Shown here: positions 7,413 through 15,408 of the stretch, piece after piece
Position numbering within the stretch: the first letter of the stretch is position 1
Layout: each line of letters begins with the position of its first letter
Origin: JBASRP01 sp044866075
Lineage (GTDB): Bacteria > Actinomycetota > AC-67
Direction: 5' to 3'
Assembly: GCA_044866075.1 (NCBI GenBank)
Contig: JBIOTQ010000062.1
Span: 1 to 31,123 of the forward strand
DNA: 31,123 nt
The notes under the pieces: model-generated
Seen by the model: the letters and a program-made list of their open reading frames with translations, nothing else
Databases searched by the model: none
Told to the model about the DNA's origin: nothing
Program-made: the position numbers and the translations under genes

Positions 7413-8087
7413 TCAGCGCCGCGCCGTCGCCAGCCGCTTCAGCGCGCTCGCGAGCCGCCGGGCCCGCGATCGCCGAAGACGGTCCGACAGGAACGGCTGG
7501 TCGGTAAACTCGTCCCGTAGGAGTCCTTCGCTCTCGCGCCTGTACGCCGCCCATTTCCAGGTGCGAGCCACAGGCGCCCAGCGGGGGTCGCGGTCCAGGA
7601 ACGCGACGAGCCAGTCGCGCACGGGCGGGAGCTGCAGGTCGTCGATCACAACCACCCCGCCGGAACGGATCCATCTCCCGCCGTAGTACCAATCGATGAT
7701 CGGGGTGGGGAATCCATGACCGCCGTCGATCAGGAAGAGATCGATCGGCTCGAGAGCGAGCTGCGGCAGCACGTCATCCGACGCCCCGAAGACGAAGCTC
7801 ACGTTTTCGCGCGGGATACCGTGCGACTCCAGGTACTCGATGCAGAGATCGATCTCCGCCTGCCAGCCGACGACGCAGGTGTGGCGCGTTCCCCACGCGG
7901 CGAATAACACGGTCGACAGCCCGAGGCCCGTCTCGAGCGTGCGCGTGCCCGAGGGGCAGCGCTCCGCCAGGAACCGATAGAACGCCTCGTCGCTGCGCCA
8001 GACCCCTTCCGGAGCTCCGGCGTGAACGAAGGGAGGATCCGCCGACAGCCTCTTCAGGACTTCGAGTCGTCGTTCGAGCTGTTCCAT
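7413..8087 (-). CDS. Methyltransf_24-like SAM-dependent methyltransferase
   Basis: A 224-residue protein with the SAM-binding loop TLETGLGLST (50-59), and FLIDGGHGFPTPIIDWYY (118-135), a motif carried by small class I O-methyltransferases of the Methyltransf_24 type. It ends in a basic tail. The gene at 21497 is a clear paralogue, sharing TLETGxGLST and LIDGxHxFPxPxIDWYY. Start ATG 8087 is preceded by GGGAGG too close to act well, while TAGACT ends 9 bases upstream, so the transcript may be leaderless. It converges with the rightward methyltransferase 4 bases away and is divergent from the GT4 at 8178. The acceptor is unknown. Confidence 0.8.
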   Translation of the reverse strand: MEQLERRLEVLKRLSADPPFVHAGAPEGVWRSDEAFYRFLAERCPSGTRTLETGLGLSTVLFAAWGTRHTCVVGWQAEIDLCIEYLESHGIPRENVSFVFGASDDVLPQLALEPIDLFLIDGGHGFPTPIIDWYYGGRWIRSGGVVVIDDLQLPPVRDWLVAFLDRDPRWAPVARTWKWAAYRRESEGLLRDEFTDQPFLSDRLRRSRARRLASALKRLATARR

Positions 8088-8096
8088 GCCTCCCGA

Positions 8097-8102
8097 AGTC
8101 TA
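8097..8102 (-). promoter_or_regulatory. Putative -10 element (TAGACT) close to start codon
   Basis: TAGACT on the minus strand ends 9 bases before ATG 8087. With a typical transcription start 6-8 bases past a -10, transcription would begin at or next to the start codon. No TTGACA-like -35 is evident. Confidence 0.45.
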
Positions 8103-8159
8103 CGGGTAGCTCCCCGCGCCATCCGTCCCCATCGCGCCGCCGCTTGAGGCGGGCGGCAA

Positions 8160-8165
8160 TACAAT
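8160..8165 (+). promoter_or_regulatory. Putative -10 element (TACAAT) for the GT4 operon
   Basis: TACAAT lies 12 bases before ATG 8178 in the 90-base divergent gap, and stands out against the GC-rich surroundings. It would drive the rightward GT4 block. A nearby TTGAGG (about 8143) is too close to be a normal -35. Confidence 0.5.
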
Positions 8166-8177
8166 CCGCGGCGGGTA

Positions 8178-9323
8178 ATGGCCGACATCCCTCGCGTGCT
8201 CATGTTCGACCCGTACCCGCAAGCGGTCTTCGGCGCGCAGCGGGTCCTACTTCGCATCGCCGCCGAGCTCACCGCACGGGGCGCCCCGCCCGCGATCCTG
8301 CTGCCCGGGCCGGGCGCGCTCGCCGACGCGGCGCGTGCCGCCCGTCACGACGTCGTGATCGTCCCGATGCCGCGCGCGCTGACCCGGTTCGGTCGAACGA
8401 CACGCGGGCGCCACTTCGCCGTCGCCGTCGCCGCATTGCCGCCGGCGTGGGCGCGCCTTCGGCGCGCGATCGCAGCCTCCGGAGCAGATGTCGTGCACGT
8501 GAACGATCACCGCGGGCTGACGCTCGCCGCCCCGCCGGCTCGCGCGGCGGGGAAGGCCGTGGTGTGGCACGCGCACATGACGGACGTGCCCGGCCGCACG
8601 ATCGAGCGAACGGTCGGCCGGCTCGTCCGCGCCGTCGTCGCGCCGAGCCACGCCGCCTTGGCGGACCTGCGCGCGCTCCCGCCCAGGACGAGACGGCACG
8701 TCGTGCCCGGCCCCATCGATCGATCCTTGTTCGAGGCCCCACCGGCTCGTCCGTCGGGAAGGGGCCGCATCGTCACGGCGGCGCGGCTTCATCCGGTCAA
8801 GGGCCCGGACGTCGCGATCCGCGCGATCGCAGAACTGGCGACACAGGGACGCGACGTCCGGCTCGACGTCTACGGCGGACGGCACCCCGGCGAGGATGAC
8901 TTCGCCTCCCAGGTCGAGGACCTCGTCGGGACGCTCGGGCTGGCGGACCGCGTGCGTTTGCGCGGCCTCGTCCCGGACCCGCATCGGGAATGGCGGGACG
9001 CCGACGTCTACGTGCAGCCGTCGCGGTTCGAGACGCTCGCGCTCGCCGCGGCCGAGGCCATGGCGATCGGTCTACCGGTCGTCGCGTCCGCGGTCGGCGG
9101 GATCCCGGAGCTGATCGAAGACGGCGTCACCGGATGCCTCGTTCCGCCGGACGATCCTCGGGCACTCGCAGCGGCGATCGGGGGGCTTCTGGACGATCGC
9201 GACCGGTCGCGGGCGATCGCCGCCGCCGGCCGAGAGCGGGCGCGCGAGCTGTCGACCGACCGGTTCGTCGACGCGCTCGCCGGCGTCTGGCGGGAGGCCG
9301 CCTCCGTAGAATCATCCGGGTGA
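8178..9323 (+). CDS. GT4 glycosyltransferase
   Basis: A 381-residue GT-B fold, retaining family 4 glycosyltransferase. The N-terminal half has the expected DVVHVNDH (104-111) and the conserved WHAHMTD; the C-terminal donor domain has AARLHPVKGPD (201-211) and the E-x7-E motif (E285 and E293, in FETLALAAAEAM), followed by GxPVVAS and NG-type GVTGCLVPPDD. It probably transfers a nucleotide-activated sugar to the growing lipid-linked glycan at the cytosolic face of the membrane. It is first of four closely packed GT4 genes, and its TGA overlaps the next gene's start. Sugar specificity is unknown. Confidence 0.9.
   Translation: MADIPRVLMFDPYPQAVFGAQRVLLRIAAELTARGAPPAILLPGPGALADAARAARHDVVIVPMPRALTRFGRTTRGRHFAVAVAALPPAWARLRRAIAASGADVVHVNDHRGLTLAAPPARAAGKAVVWHAHMTDVPGRTIERTVGRLVRAVVAPSHAALADLRALPPRTRRHVVPGPIDRSLFEAPPARPSGRGRIVTAARLHPVKGPDVAIRAIAELATQGRDVRLDVYGGRHPGEDDFASQVEDLVGTLGLADRVRLRGLVPDPHREWRDADVYVQPSRFETLALAAAEAMAIGLPVVASAVGGIPELIEDGVTGCLVPPDDPRALAAAIGGLLDDRDRSRAIAAAGRERARELSTDRFVDALAGVWREAASVESSG
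9307..9312 (+). promoter_or_regulatory. Putative internal -10 element (TAGAAT)
   Basis: TAGAAT sits within the last codons of the first GT4, 10 bases before ATG 9323 (7 before GTG 9320). It has the same relation to a start codon as the other -10-like hexamers in this window and may give a secondary promoter inside the operon. Confidence 0.35.
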
Positions 9324-10423
9324 TGGCCGACAGGCGGGGCGCCGCGTCTTCGAGAGCAACGCGGGGTCATCGCCTCGCATTCGACGTCACCACATCGATC
9401 ACGGGCGTGACCGGCACCGCGCGGTACGCCCTCGAGCTCTCCGCCGCCCTCGAGGCGATGCCCGAGCGTCCGCTCGTGCGACGCTTCGCGATCGGCCGGG
9501 GCGTTCGTCCGGCGCCCGCGGGCACGCGTCATCTTCGCGTCCCGTTGCGCGTCGTGGGCCGGATCTGGGAGTGGACCGGCCGCCCCTACGTCGAGACGAT
9601 CACCGGCCCGGTCGACTCGGTACACGCGACGGGGCCCGTGATCCCGCCCAGCAAGGTTCCGATCGTCGCGGTCGTCCACGATCTGGCCCCGCTAGAACAT
9701 CCATCGATGCACCCGCCCCGTGCGACCGAGACGATGCGTCGCTTCCTCGGCGCGCTCGATCGCGCGTCGGCCATAATCGCGATCTCGGAGGCCACGGCCG
9801 AATCGTTACGGGGGGCCGGGGTTCCCGGCGAAGCCATCAGGGTGATCCCGAACGGCCGCAATCTCCTCCCGCCCGCCGACGAGGGCATGCTCGGGCGGCC
9901 GTACGTCCTCGCGGTCGGAGCGCCCGTGCCGCGGAAGCGCCTCGACGTGCTCGTCCGCGCCGTGGCCGCCGTCGACGGCATGGACCTTGCGATCGTGGGA
10001 CCGCCCGATTCCGAAGACGAACGCATCGCGGATCTCGCGCGATCGCTCGGGATGGCGTCACGCCTGCATCGCGCCGGGCCCGTAACGGACGCGGAGCTCG
10101 CTCGCTGGTATGCGGGCGCTTCTGTGGTGGCGGCGCCCGGCGTCGGGGAAGGGTTCGGCCTCACCGTCGTCGAGGCGCTCGCCTCCGGCGTCCCGGTCGC
10201 CGCGAGTGACATCCCCGCGCACCGCGAAGTGACGGGAGGCGGGGCTCTGCTCGTGCCCCCGGGCGACGCCGACGCGCTCGCCGAGGCGATCACGAGGGCG
10301 GCCGCCCGAGACGCCGACGTGGTCGCGCTCACGGCACGCGGCGCTCGTCACGTCGAGCGCTACACGTGGCCGGCGTGCGCGGCCGCGACGCTTGCCCTCC
10401 ATCGCGAGGTCGCGGGCCGGTGA
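9323..10423 (+). CDS. GT4 glycosyltransferase (mannosyltransferase-like layout)
   Basis: A 366-residue family 4 glycosyltransferase. Early residues LAFDVTTSITGVTGTARY match the start of the GT4 subgroup that opens with a glycine-rich nucleotide-binding loop. VVHDLAPLEHP (118-128), AISEATAESL (153-162), VIPNGRN and VGAPVPRKRLD follow, then the donor-site E-x7-E motif (E276 and E284, in EGFGLTVVEAL) and GVPVAASD. The ATG at 9323 overlaps the upstream stop (TGATG), so the genes are translationally coupled. An in-frame GTG at 9320 is an alternative start. The length is normal for the family. Confidence 0.9.
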   Translation: MADRRGAASSRATRGHRLAFDVTTSITGVTGTARYALELSAALEAMPERPLVRRFAIGRGVRPAPAGTRHLRVPLRVVGRIWEWTGRPYVETITGPVDSVHATGPVIPPSKVPIVAVVHDLAPLEHPSMHPPRATETMRRFLGALDRASAIIAISEATAESLRGAGVPGEAIRVIPNGRNLLPPADEGMLGRPYVLAVGAPVPRKRLDVLVRAVAAVDGMDLAIVGPPDSEDERIADLARSLGMASRLHRAGPVTDAELARWYAGASVVAAPGVGEGFGLTVVEALASGVPVAASDIPAHREVTGGGALLVPPGDADALAEAITRAAARDADVVALTARGARHVERYTWPACAAATLALHREVAGR

Positions 10424-10436
10424 CCCGGCGGAGTCC

Positions 10437-11579
10437 ATGACGCCTCGCCGCATCGCGCTCGTCGCGCACCGCTTCGCTTCGCCCACCCCGACCGGCATCG
10501 GCCACTACTACGTGGAGCTGACGAGGGCGCTGGCCCAGGTCGCGGACGCGGCGCGGTACCGGTTCGTCGCCGCGTCGCTCGCGGAACGCGACGAGGCGAC
10601 GTGGGTGCCCGCAGGCGTCGAGCGCCGGTTCGTCCCGGGCCCGCGGAAGGCGGTTGGGCTTGCGTGGGGACTGCTCGGCCGGCCGCACATCGACGCGGCG
10701 CTCGGGCGGCCGCACGTGGTGCATGCGCTTCACGCGTTCAACGCCGTCCCGACCCGCGCACCGTTGGTCGTCACGGTGCACGACGTCGCGCCACTCCGGC
10801 TTCCGGAGTGGTACCCGCGGATGGAACGATGGCTCCACCGTCGCGCCCTAACGCACGCGCGCGAGCATGCCCGGGTCGTGATCACCGTCTCGGAGTTCGT
10901 CGCCGCCCAGATCGCGGAGCACGGCGGCATCGAGCGCGCGCGCTTGCGTGTGGTGCCGCCCGGCGTCGGCGAGGCGTTCCGCCGCGTCGCCGACGCCGAC
11001 GTCGATGGCGCGTGCGCGCGCTTCGGTCTGGAGCGCGGGCGGTATCTCGTCGCCGTCTCCGCCGTCATCCCACGCAAGAATCTTTCGGTCGTGTTCCGTG
11101 CGATCGCGGCGCTGCCCACGGCGACGCTCGGACCGGTCGCGCTCCTCGTCGCGGGCCCACGCGGGCTCGGAGCCGACGCCGTCGAAGCCGAGACCCGGGC
11201 CCTCGGGATCGCCGACCGCGTTCGCTTCGCCGGCCATGTGTCCGGCGACCTGCCGGCTCTGGTCGCGGGCGCGCTCGCGCTCGTCCATCCCTCGCGCGAC
11301 GAGTCCTTCGGCTTCCCGCCGCTCGAGGCGATGGCTGCGGGCGTGCCCGCGCTCGCCGCGGCGGCCGGCGCCATGCCGGCGGTCTCAGGGCCGGGCGCGG
11401 CGCTGCTCGAGCCCGAAGACGCGGACGCATGGGCGCGGGAGATCACCGCCGTGGCGGAGAACTCAGAGCACCGCGCGACGCTCGTCGCAGCCGGCGACCG
11501 TCACCAGCGCGCGTACACCTGGAGCGACACGGCCGCGAAGACGATCGCCGTCTACGAGGAGATCATGGGATCCCCATGA
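10437..11579 (+). CDS. GT4 glycosyltransferase
   Basis: A 380-residue family 4 glycosyltransferase similar in layout to the preceding gene: HVVHALHAFNA region, VTVHDVAPLRLPEWYP (112-127), TVSEFVAAQI (150-159), VAVSAVIPRKNL (205-216) and the E-x7-E motif (E289 and E297, in ESFGFPPLEAM) followed by GVPALA. The frame is open 15 codons further upstream, but ATG 10437 has a CGGAG ribosome-binding site and gives the expected N-terminus. The gene starts 13 bases after the previous stop and its own stop overlaps the next start (ATGA). It probably adds one sugar of the repeat unit. Confidence 0.9.
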   Translation: MTPRRIALVAHRFASPTPTGIGHYYVELTRALAQVADAARYRFVAASLAERDEATWVPAGVERRFVPGPRKAVGLAWGLLGRPHIDAALGRPHVVHALHAFNAVPTRAPLVVTVHDVAPLRLPEWYPRMERWLHRRALTHAREHARVVITVSEFVAAQIAEHGGIERARLRVVPPGVGEAFRRVADADVDGACARFGLERGRYLVAVSAVIPRKNLSVVFRAIAALPTATLGPVALLVAGPRGLGADAVEAETRALGIADRVRFAGHVSGDLPALVAGALALVHPSRDESFGFPPLEAMAAGVPALAAAAGAMPAVSGPGAALLEPEDADAWAREITAVAENSEHRATLVAAGDRHQRAYTWSDTAAKTIAVYEEIMGSP

Positions 11580-12697
11580 CCGTTCGGGTCGTGCACGTCC
11601 TCGAAGCGCTCGAAGGCGGGACCGCGCGCCATCTCGTCGACATCGCGCGGCACGCGACGCGATCGACGCATCTCGTCATCGTCCCCCCTCGGCGCGTGGG
11701 CGGGATGACAGACGAGACCGCCATCGGGAAGCTGCGCGAGGCCGGCGCGGACGTCCGGCTTGTCCCGATGCGCCGGACGCCGTGGCGGCCGGGAAACGCC
11801 GCCGCCCTGATGCGCATCCGGCGCATCCTGCGCAGCTCGCCGCACGATGTCGTCCACACCCACAGCTCCATCGGGGGATTCCTCGGCCGGCTCGCGGCCG
11901 CGCGCCTCGGGCGCCCGGTCGTCTACACGCCGAACGGGATCACCGACGTCGCCGCCGGCGTCCTCGTCGAACGGATGCTCGGCCGCGTCACCGACCGCTT
12001 GATCGCGACCTCAGAAAGCGAAGCCGAGAGGACGGTCGGCCTGAGGATCGTCCCGCCCTCTCGGATCATCGTGATCGCGAATGGGATCGAGCCGGATCTG
12101 CCCGAGCGGATCGACATCCGGCGCATGCTCTCGCTGGCGTCGAACGCGCCGCTCATCGGTTCGATCGCGCGGCTCGTGCCGCAGAAGGCGCCCGAGGATC
12201 TCGTCGCCGCGTGCGCGATCGTGTCGCGCGCCATCCCCGAGGCGCATTTCGTTCTCATCGGCGGGGGCCGCCTCGCCGCGCGGGTCGACGCCGCGATCGT
12301 CCGGGATGGTCTCGGCGGACGCTTCCACCGCATCGACGCGCTCGCCGGGGCCGCCGGAGCTCTCGGAGAGCTCGACGTCTTCGCTCTGTCGTCGCGCTTC
12401 GAAGGCGGTCCGTACAGTCCGCTGGAGGCGATGCGCGCCGGCACCGCCGTTGTTCTGACCGACGTCGCCGGCAACCGCGACGCCGTCGAGAACGGCCTCT
12501 CCGGAGTGCTCGTCCCCCCGGCGGATCCCGGCGCCCTCGCCGACGCGATCATCCGCGTGCTTCGGGACGAGGCGCTGCGCCGCCGGATCGGAGAAGCCGG
12601 CCGCGCGCGCGTGCTCGAGCGGTTCGATGTGCGGCGGCTGATAGCCCGGCTGGACGACCTGTATCAGGAGTTCGCGGCGGGAGCGGCAAACACCTGA
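11576..12697 (+). CDS. GT4 glycosyltransferase
   Basis: A 373-residue family 4 glycosyltransferase. VVHVLEALEGGTARHL (5-20) is the N-terminal glycine-containing loop; DVVHTHSSIGGFLGR (91-105) is characteristic of the GT4 N-domain; YTPNGI, ATSESEA and VIANGIEP follow; the donor domain has GSIARLVPQKAPEDLV (195-210) and the E-x7-E motif (E276 and E284, in EGGPYSPLEAM). The use of SSRFEGGPYSPLEAM resembles polysaccharide GT4 enzymes of the EpsD/CapM kind. Start ATG 11576 overlaps the upstream TGA (ATGA). It is the last of the four packed GT4 genes. Confidence 0.9.
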   Translation: MTVRVVHVLEALEGGTARHLVDIARHATRSTHLVIVPPRRVGGMTDETAIGKLREAGADVRLVPMRRTPWRPGNAAALMRIRRILRSSPHDVVHTHSSIGGFLGRLAAARLGRPVVYTPNGITDVAAGVLVERMLGRVTDRLIATSESEAERTVGLRIVPPSRIIVIANGIEPDLPERIDIRRMLSLASNAPLIGSIARLVPQKAPEDLVAACAIVSRAIPEAHFVLIGGGRLAARVDAAIVRDGLGGRFHRIDALAGAAGALGELDVFALSSRFEGGPYSPLEAMRAGTAVVLTDVAGNRDAVENGLSGVLVPPADPGALADAIIRVLRDEALRRRIGEAGRARVLERFDVRRLIARLDDLYQEFAAGAANT

Positions 12698-12740
12698 CGA
12701 CACGGCGCGCTGCGCTCCGGTCGATCCCGGCGACGGCTGG

Positions 12741-12746
12741 TACGCT
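12741..12746 (+). promoter_or_regulatory. Putative -10 element (TACGCT, with upstream TGG) for the membrane protein gene
   Basis: TACGCT ends 7 bases before GTG 12754 and is preceded by TGG, an extended -10-like arrangement. No Shine-Dalgarno sequence lies before the GTG, which fits a leaderless transcript. Confidence 0.4.
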
Positions 12747-12753
12747 CGATGCG

Positions 12754-14199
12754 GTGGCGTCCTCGGAGCCCCAGGCGCGCGTGATACCCGCTTTCCCCGG
12801 TCGCAGGGTGACGATGATCGCCGTCGCGACGGCGTGCGTCTTCCTCGCCGGGGTCGTCGTCGTGGCGCTCGATCATCCGGTCGCCGTTCTCGGCGCGTTG
12901 TTCACCGCCGGCGCAGCGATCATGGTGATCTACTTCCCGCTGCCGGCGCTCGTGATGTTCCTTTTCCTGAGTCCTTTCAGCACCGCCATCTTCTACCTCG
13001 CGGAGCGTGCGGCATTGCCCGCGGGCCCGCTGACGTACTGGAAGGACGCCGTCGTCGTCGCGTTGTTCCTGCGTGCGCTCGTGCACCGCGTGCGCGAGGA
13101 CGGCCGCTTCCCTCTCACCTCGGCCGGAGACAACTTCCTGTACATCTACGTCCTCGCGTGGTGTGCGCTCGCGATCGTGTCGCCCCGCCGTCCCACGGTC
13201 GCGCCGGCGCTCGGACTGTACGTGGAGGGACCCTTGCTGTTCCTCGCCATCCGCTTCCTCCGCCCCACCCGCAGACAACTCTGGTGGTGCGTCGCGGCGA
13301 TGCTCGCCGCCGCGGCGGTCATGGGCGGCGCCGCGCTCGTCGAATGGCTCGGTCCGCGCGCGGACTTCCACACCTGGTACGGCGCGCCCAAGCCCAGCCA
13401 GGGCAGCTCCATCTTCTTCTTCGGGGGTGGGGGATACCGGTCGGGCTCGTTCCTCAACAGCCCGTTGATCCTGGCGTTCTACCTCGCGGGGGCAGTCGCC
13501 TTCGCCGTCGGCGTCACGGCGGCGCGCAGCCGATCCCGGACCGCGATCGTGCTCTGCGCGTCGCTCTGCGCCGCCGGGCTCATCCTGACGTTCGGGCGGA
13601 GTGGCTACATCGGCGGCGGCATCGGCGTCGTCATCGCACTCATGATGGCGATCAGGAATCCTGCGATCCGCGTCTCGTTGACCGGCATCGTGCTCATCGT
13701 CTCAGGGGCGACCGCGGCGAGCTACCTCTCCGCCGACGGTGGCGAGGCGCTCGTCCGGCAGGACAGTGCGCAGACGCACCTCGACACGCTCCAAGCCGAC
13801 CTGCGCCTGCTCGAGGCCAAACCTTACGGTTATGGGCTCGGCGTCACCGACCGATTCACCTCGCGCACGTCCGACGCGATCGGGGCGACGGAGAGCTCGT
13901 ACATGGCGAAGGCGCTCGAAGGCGGAGTCGCGGCACTTGTGCTCTTCCTCATCGCGATGTTCACCATCTTCATGCGGTTGCACCGCCTGCGTCTCGAGGC
14001 GATCGTCGCGGGCGACCCCGACGTCGTCGCGATCGTCGCAGGCGCCATGGGAGCGATGACGGCGATCCTCCTCGCGAGCCTGTTCATCGGGGTGCTCGAG
14101 CTCGTCGTCGAGGCGGTCCTGTGGGGCGCGCCGGCGCTGGCGCTGTCCTGGCCGCTCACAGACGGTCGATCGCGCGGACCTATACTGCCGCCGCAGTGA
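12754..14199 (+). CDS. Wzy/WaaL-like polytopic membrane protein (O-antigen polymerase or ligase)
   Basis: A 481-residue protein made almost wholly of hydrophobic helices (about 10-12), starting near residues 20-40 and 45-75. It matches the Wzy/WaaL (Wzy_C) superfamily: a helix opening with TFGRSGYIGGGIG (279-291), then a long polar loop (about 324-390) holding QADLRLLEAKPYGYGLG and ESSYMAKALEGG, the usual outer loop with catalytic residues, then two or three C-terminal helices. It would polymerise repeat units or attach the finished glycan outside the membrane; the sequence cannot separate polymerase from ligase. The frame is open far upstream, but only the part from GTG 12754 is protein-like; that GTG sits 7 bases after a TACGCT. 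ATG 12814 is an alternative start but would cut into the region before helix one. Its stop overlaps the next gene's GTG. Confidence 0.8.
   Translation: MASSEPQARVIPAFPGRRVTMIAVATACVFLAGVVVVALDHPVAVLGALFTAGAAIMVIYFPLPALVMFLFLSPFSTAIFYLAERAALPAGPLTYWKDAVVVALFLRALVHRVREDGRFPLTSAGDNFLYIYVLAWCALAIVSPRRPTVAPALGLYVEGPLLFLAIRFLRPTRRQLWWCVAAMLAAAAVMGGAALVEWLGPRADFHTWYGAPKPSQGSSIFFFGGGGYRSGSFLNSPLILAFYLAGAVAFAVGVTAARSRSRTAIVLCASLCAAGLILTFGRSGYIGGGIGVVIALMMAIRNPAIRVSLTGIVLIVSGATAASYLSADGGEALVRQDSAQTHLDTLQADLRLLEAKPYGYGLGVTDRFTSRTSDAIGATESSYMAKALEGGVAALVLFLIAMFTIFMRLHRLRLEAIVAGDPDVVAIVAGAMGAMTAILLASLFIGVLELVVEAVLWGAPALALSWPLTDGRSRGPILPPQ
14181..14186 (+). promoter_or_regulatory. Putative -10 element (TATACT) inside the end of the membrane protein gene
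   Basis: TATACT, a near-perfect -10, ends 9 bases before GTG 14196. It is embedded in the last codons of the upstream gene, so the downstream GT4 may have its own leaderless transcript as well as read-through expression. Confidence 0.5.
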
Positions 14200-15407
14200 C
14201 GCGGGTCCTGTGGGTGACGGCCGAGGTACCTGATCCGGATCTGACCGGGGGCAGTATCCGGCAGTTCCATCTTCTCTCCGCGCTCGCCGATCGCGCGTCC
14301 GTCGATCTCGCCGTCGTCGGCCACGTGCGACACGATCCGCTGCGCAACCGGCTCCACGGGGTCGCCGAGCTTCCGGTTCCGCCGGTACGCGCGCAGCCCG
14401 CCCACCGCTGGCGCCGGCGTGCGGCCGATCTGTGGACGGCGCTCGGCGCCCGCGACTCGTTCGAGGCCGCCGCCGCGCGCCCGTCTCGTCGGCTGCTGCA
14501 GCCGATCGTCCGCGAGGCGTCGGGCTACGACATCGTGAACGTCGAGCACGGATATCTCGGGCCGCTGCTGCCGCCGGCGCGAAGCGGGCGGTGGATCATC
14601 ACGTTCCACAACGTGGATTCGGCGCGATCGGAGCAACACGCGGCCATCGCGGCGGGGCGCCGGCAAGCGTGGCTCTGGACGCGCGACGCGGCACGCGCGC
14701 GGCGGCTCGAGCGGTGGACGATCGGCGCCTACGACCGGGTGATCGCCGTCACGCCCGAAGATGCGCGCCGGCTCGGCGGACGGGCGATCGTGGTTCCGAA
14801 CGGCATCGACCTCGCGCGGTTCCGCCCGACGCCGGTCCCCCGCGAGCCGCATCTCCTGTTCAGCGCGCACCTCGGCTACGGGCCGAACGTGGACGCGGCG
14901 ACGTGGTTCTGCCGCGAGGTCTTCCCGCTCGTTCGCGCGGCCGTGCCGGACGCGACGCTCGATCTCGTCGGGAGGCATCCGGTGGACGCGGTTCGCGCGC
15001 TGCAGGCGTCGCCGGGCGTGGCGCTCCATCCGGACGTTGCGTCGGTGGACGCGTACCTCCAGAGAGCGCGGATCTCGGTCGTGCCGGTGCGCGTCGGCAC
15101 CGGAACGCGCGTGAAAGCCCTCGAGGCGATGGCGGCGGGCCGCCCTCTCGTGGGGACGACGATCGGTCTGGAGGGACTCGACCTCGTCGACGGGGAAAGC
15201 GCCGCGATCGCCGACGAGCCGGCGTCTATGGCGAACGCGATCGTGGATCTGCTCCACGACGACGCGGGGGCGCGCCGGCAGGCAGAAGCCGCGCGCGCGA
15301 CGGTGGGGCGGTTCTCCTGGGAGCGGATCACCCCGCGGTTCGTCGAGACGGTTCTCGAGCTCGCCGGATCGCCGGCGGACGTCCAGGATCCGCCGGCGCG
15401 CGGGTGA
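14196..15407 (+). CDS. GT4-like glycosyltransferase (Glyco_trans_1_4 type)
   Basis: A 403-residue GT-B glycosyltransferase. The N-domain has LTGGSIRQFHLLSAL (16-30), DIVNVEHGYLGPL (112-124) and FHNVDSARSEQ (137-147); the C-domain has VVPNGIDLARF (199-209), FSAHLGYGPNVDAATWF (222-238) and VPVRVGTGTRVKALEAMAAG (296-315). The last segment is the variant donor loop of this subgroup, in which E310 stands for the second Glu of E-x7-E. Members are common in exopolysaccharide loci. GTG 14196 overlaps the upstream TGA, and a TATACT lies 9 bases upstream. The stop is one base from the stop of the opposite-strand GT4, which belongs to the same subgroup. Confidence 0.85.
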   Translation: MTRVLWVTAEVPDPDLTGGSIRQFHLLSALADRASVDLAVVGHVRHDPLRNRLHGVAELPVPPVRAQPAHRWRRRAADLWTALGARDSFEAAAARPSRRLLQPIVREASGYDIVNVEHGYLGPLLPPARSGRWIITFHNVDSARSEQHAAIAAGRRQAWLWTRDAARARRLERWTIGAYDRVIAVTPEDARRLGGRAIVVPNGIDLARFRPTPVPREPHLLFSAHLGYGPNVDAATWFCREVFPLVRAAVPDATLDLVGRHPVDAVRALQASPGVALHPDVASVDAYLQRARISVVPVRVGTGTRVKALEAMAAGRPLVGTTIGLEGLDLVDGESAAIADEPASMANAIVDLLHDDAGARRQAEAARATVGRFSWERITPRFVETVLELAGSPADVQDPPARG

Positions 15408-15408
15408 C

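Noticed and set aside
10948..14199. 1083-codon open frame on the plus strand
   Set aside because: The first 602 codons are arginine-rich frame-shifted copies of two GT4 genes; the real membrane protein starts at about 12754.
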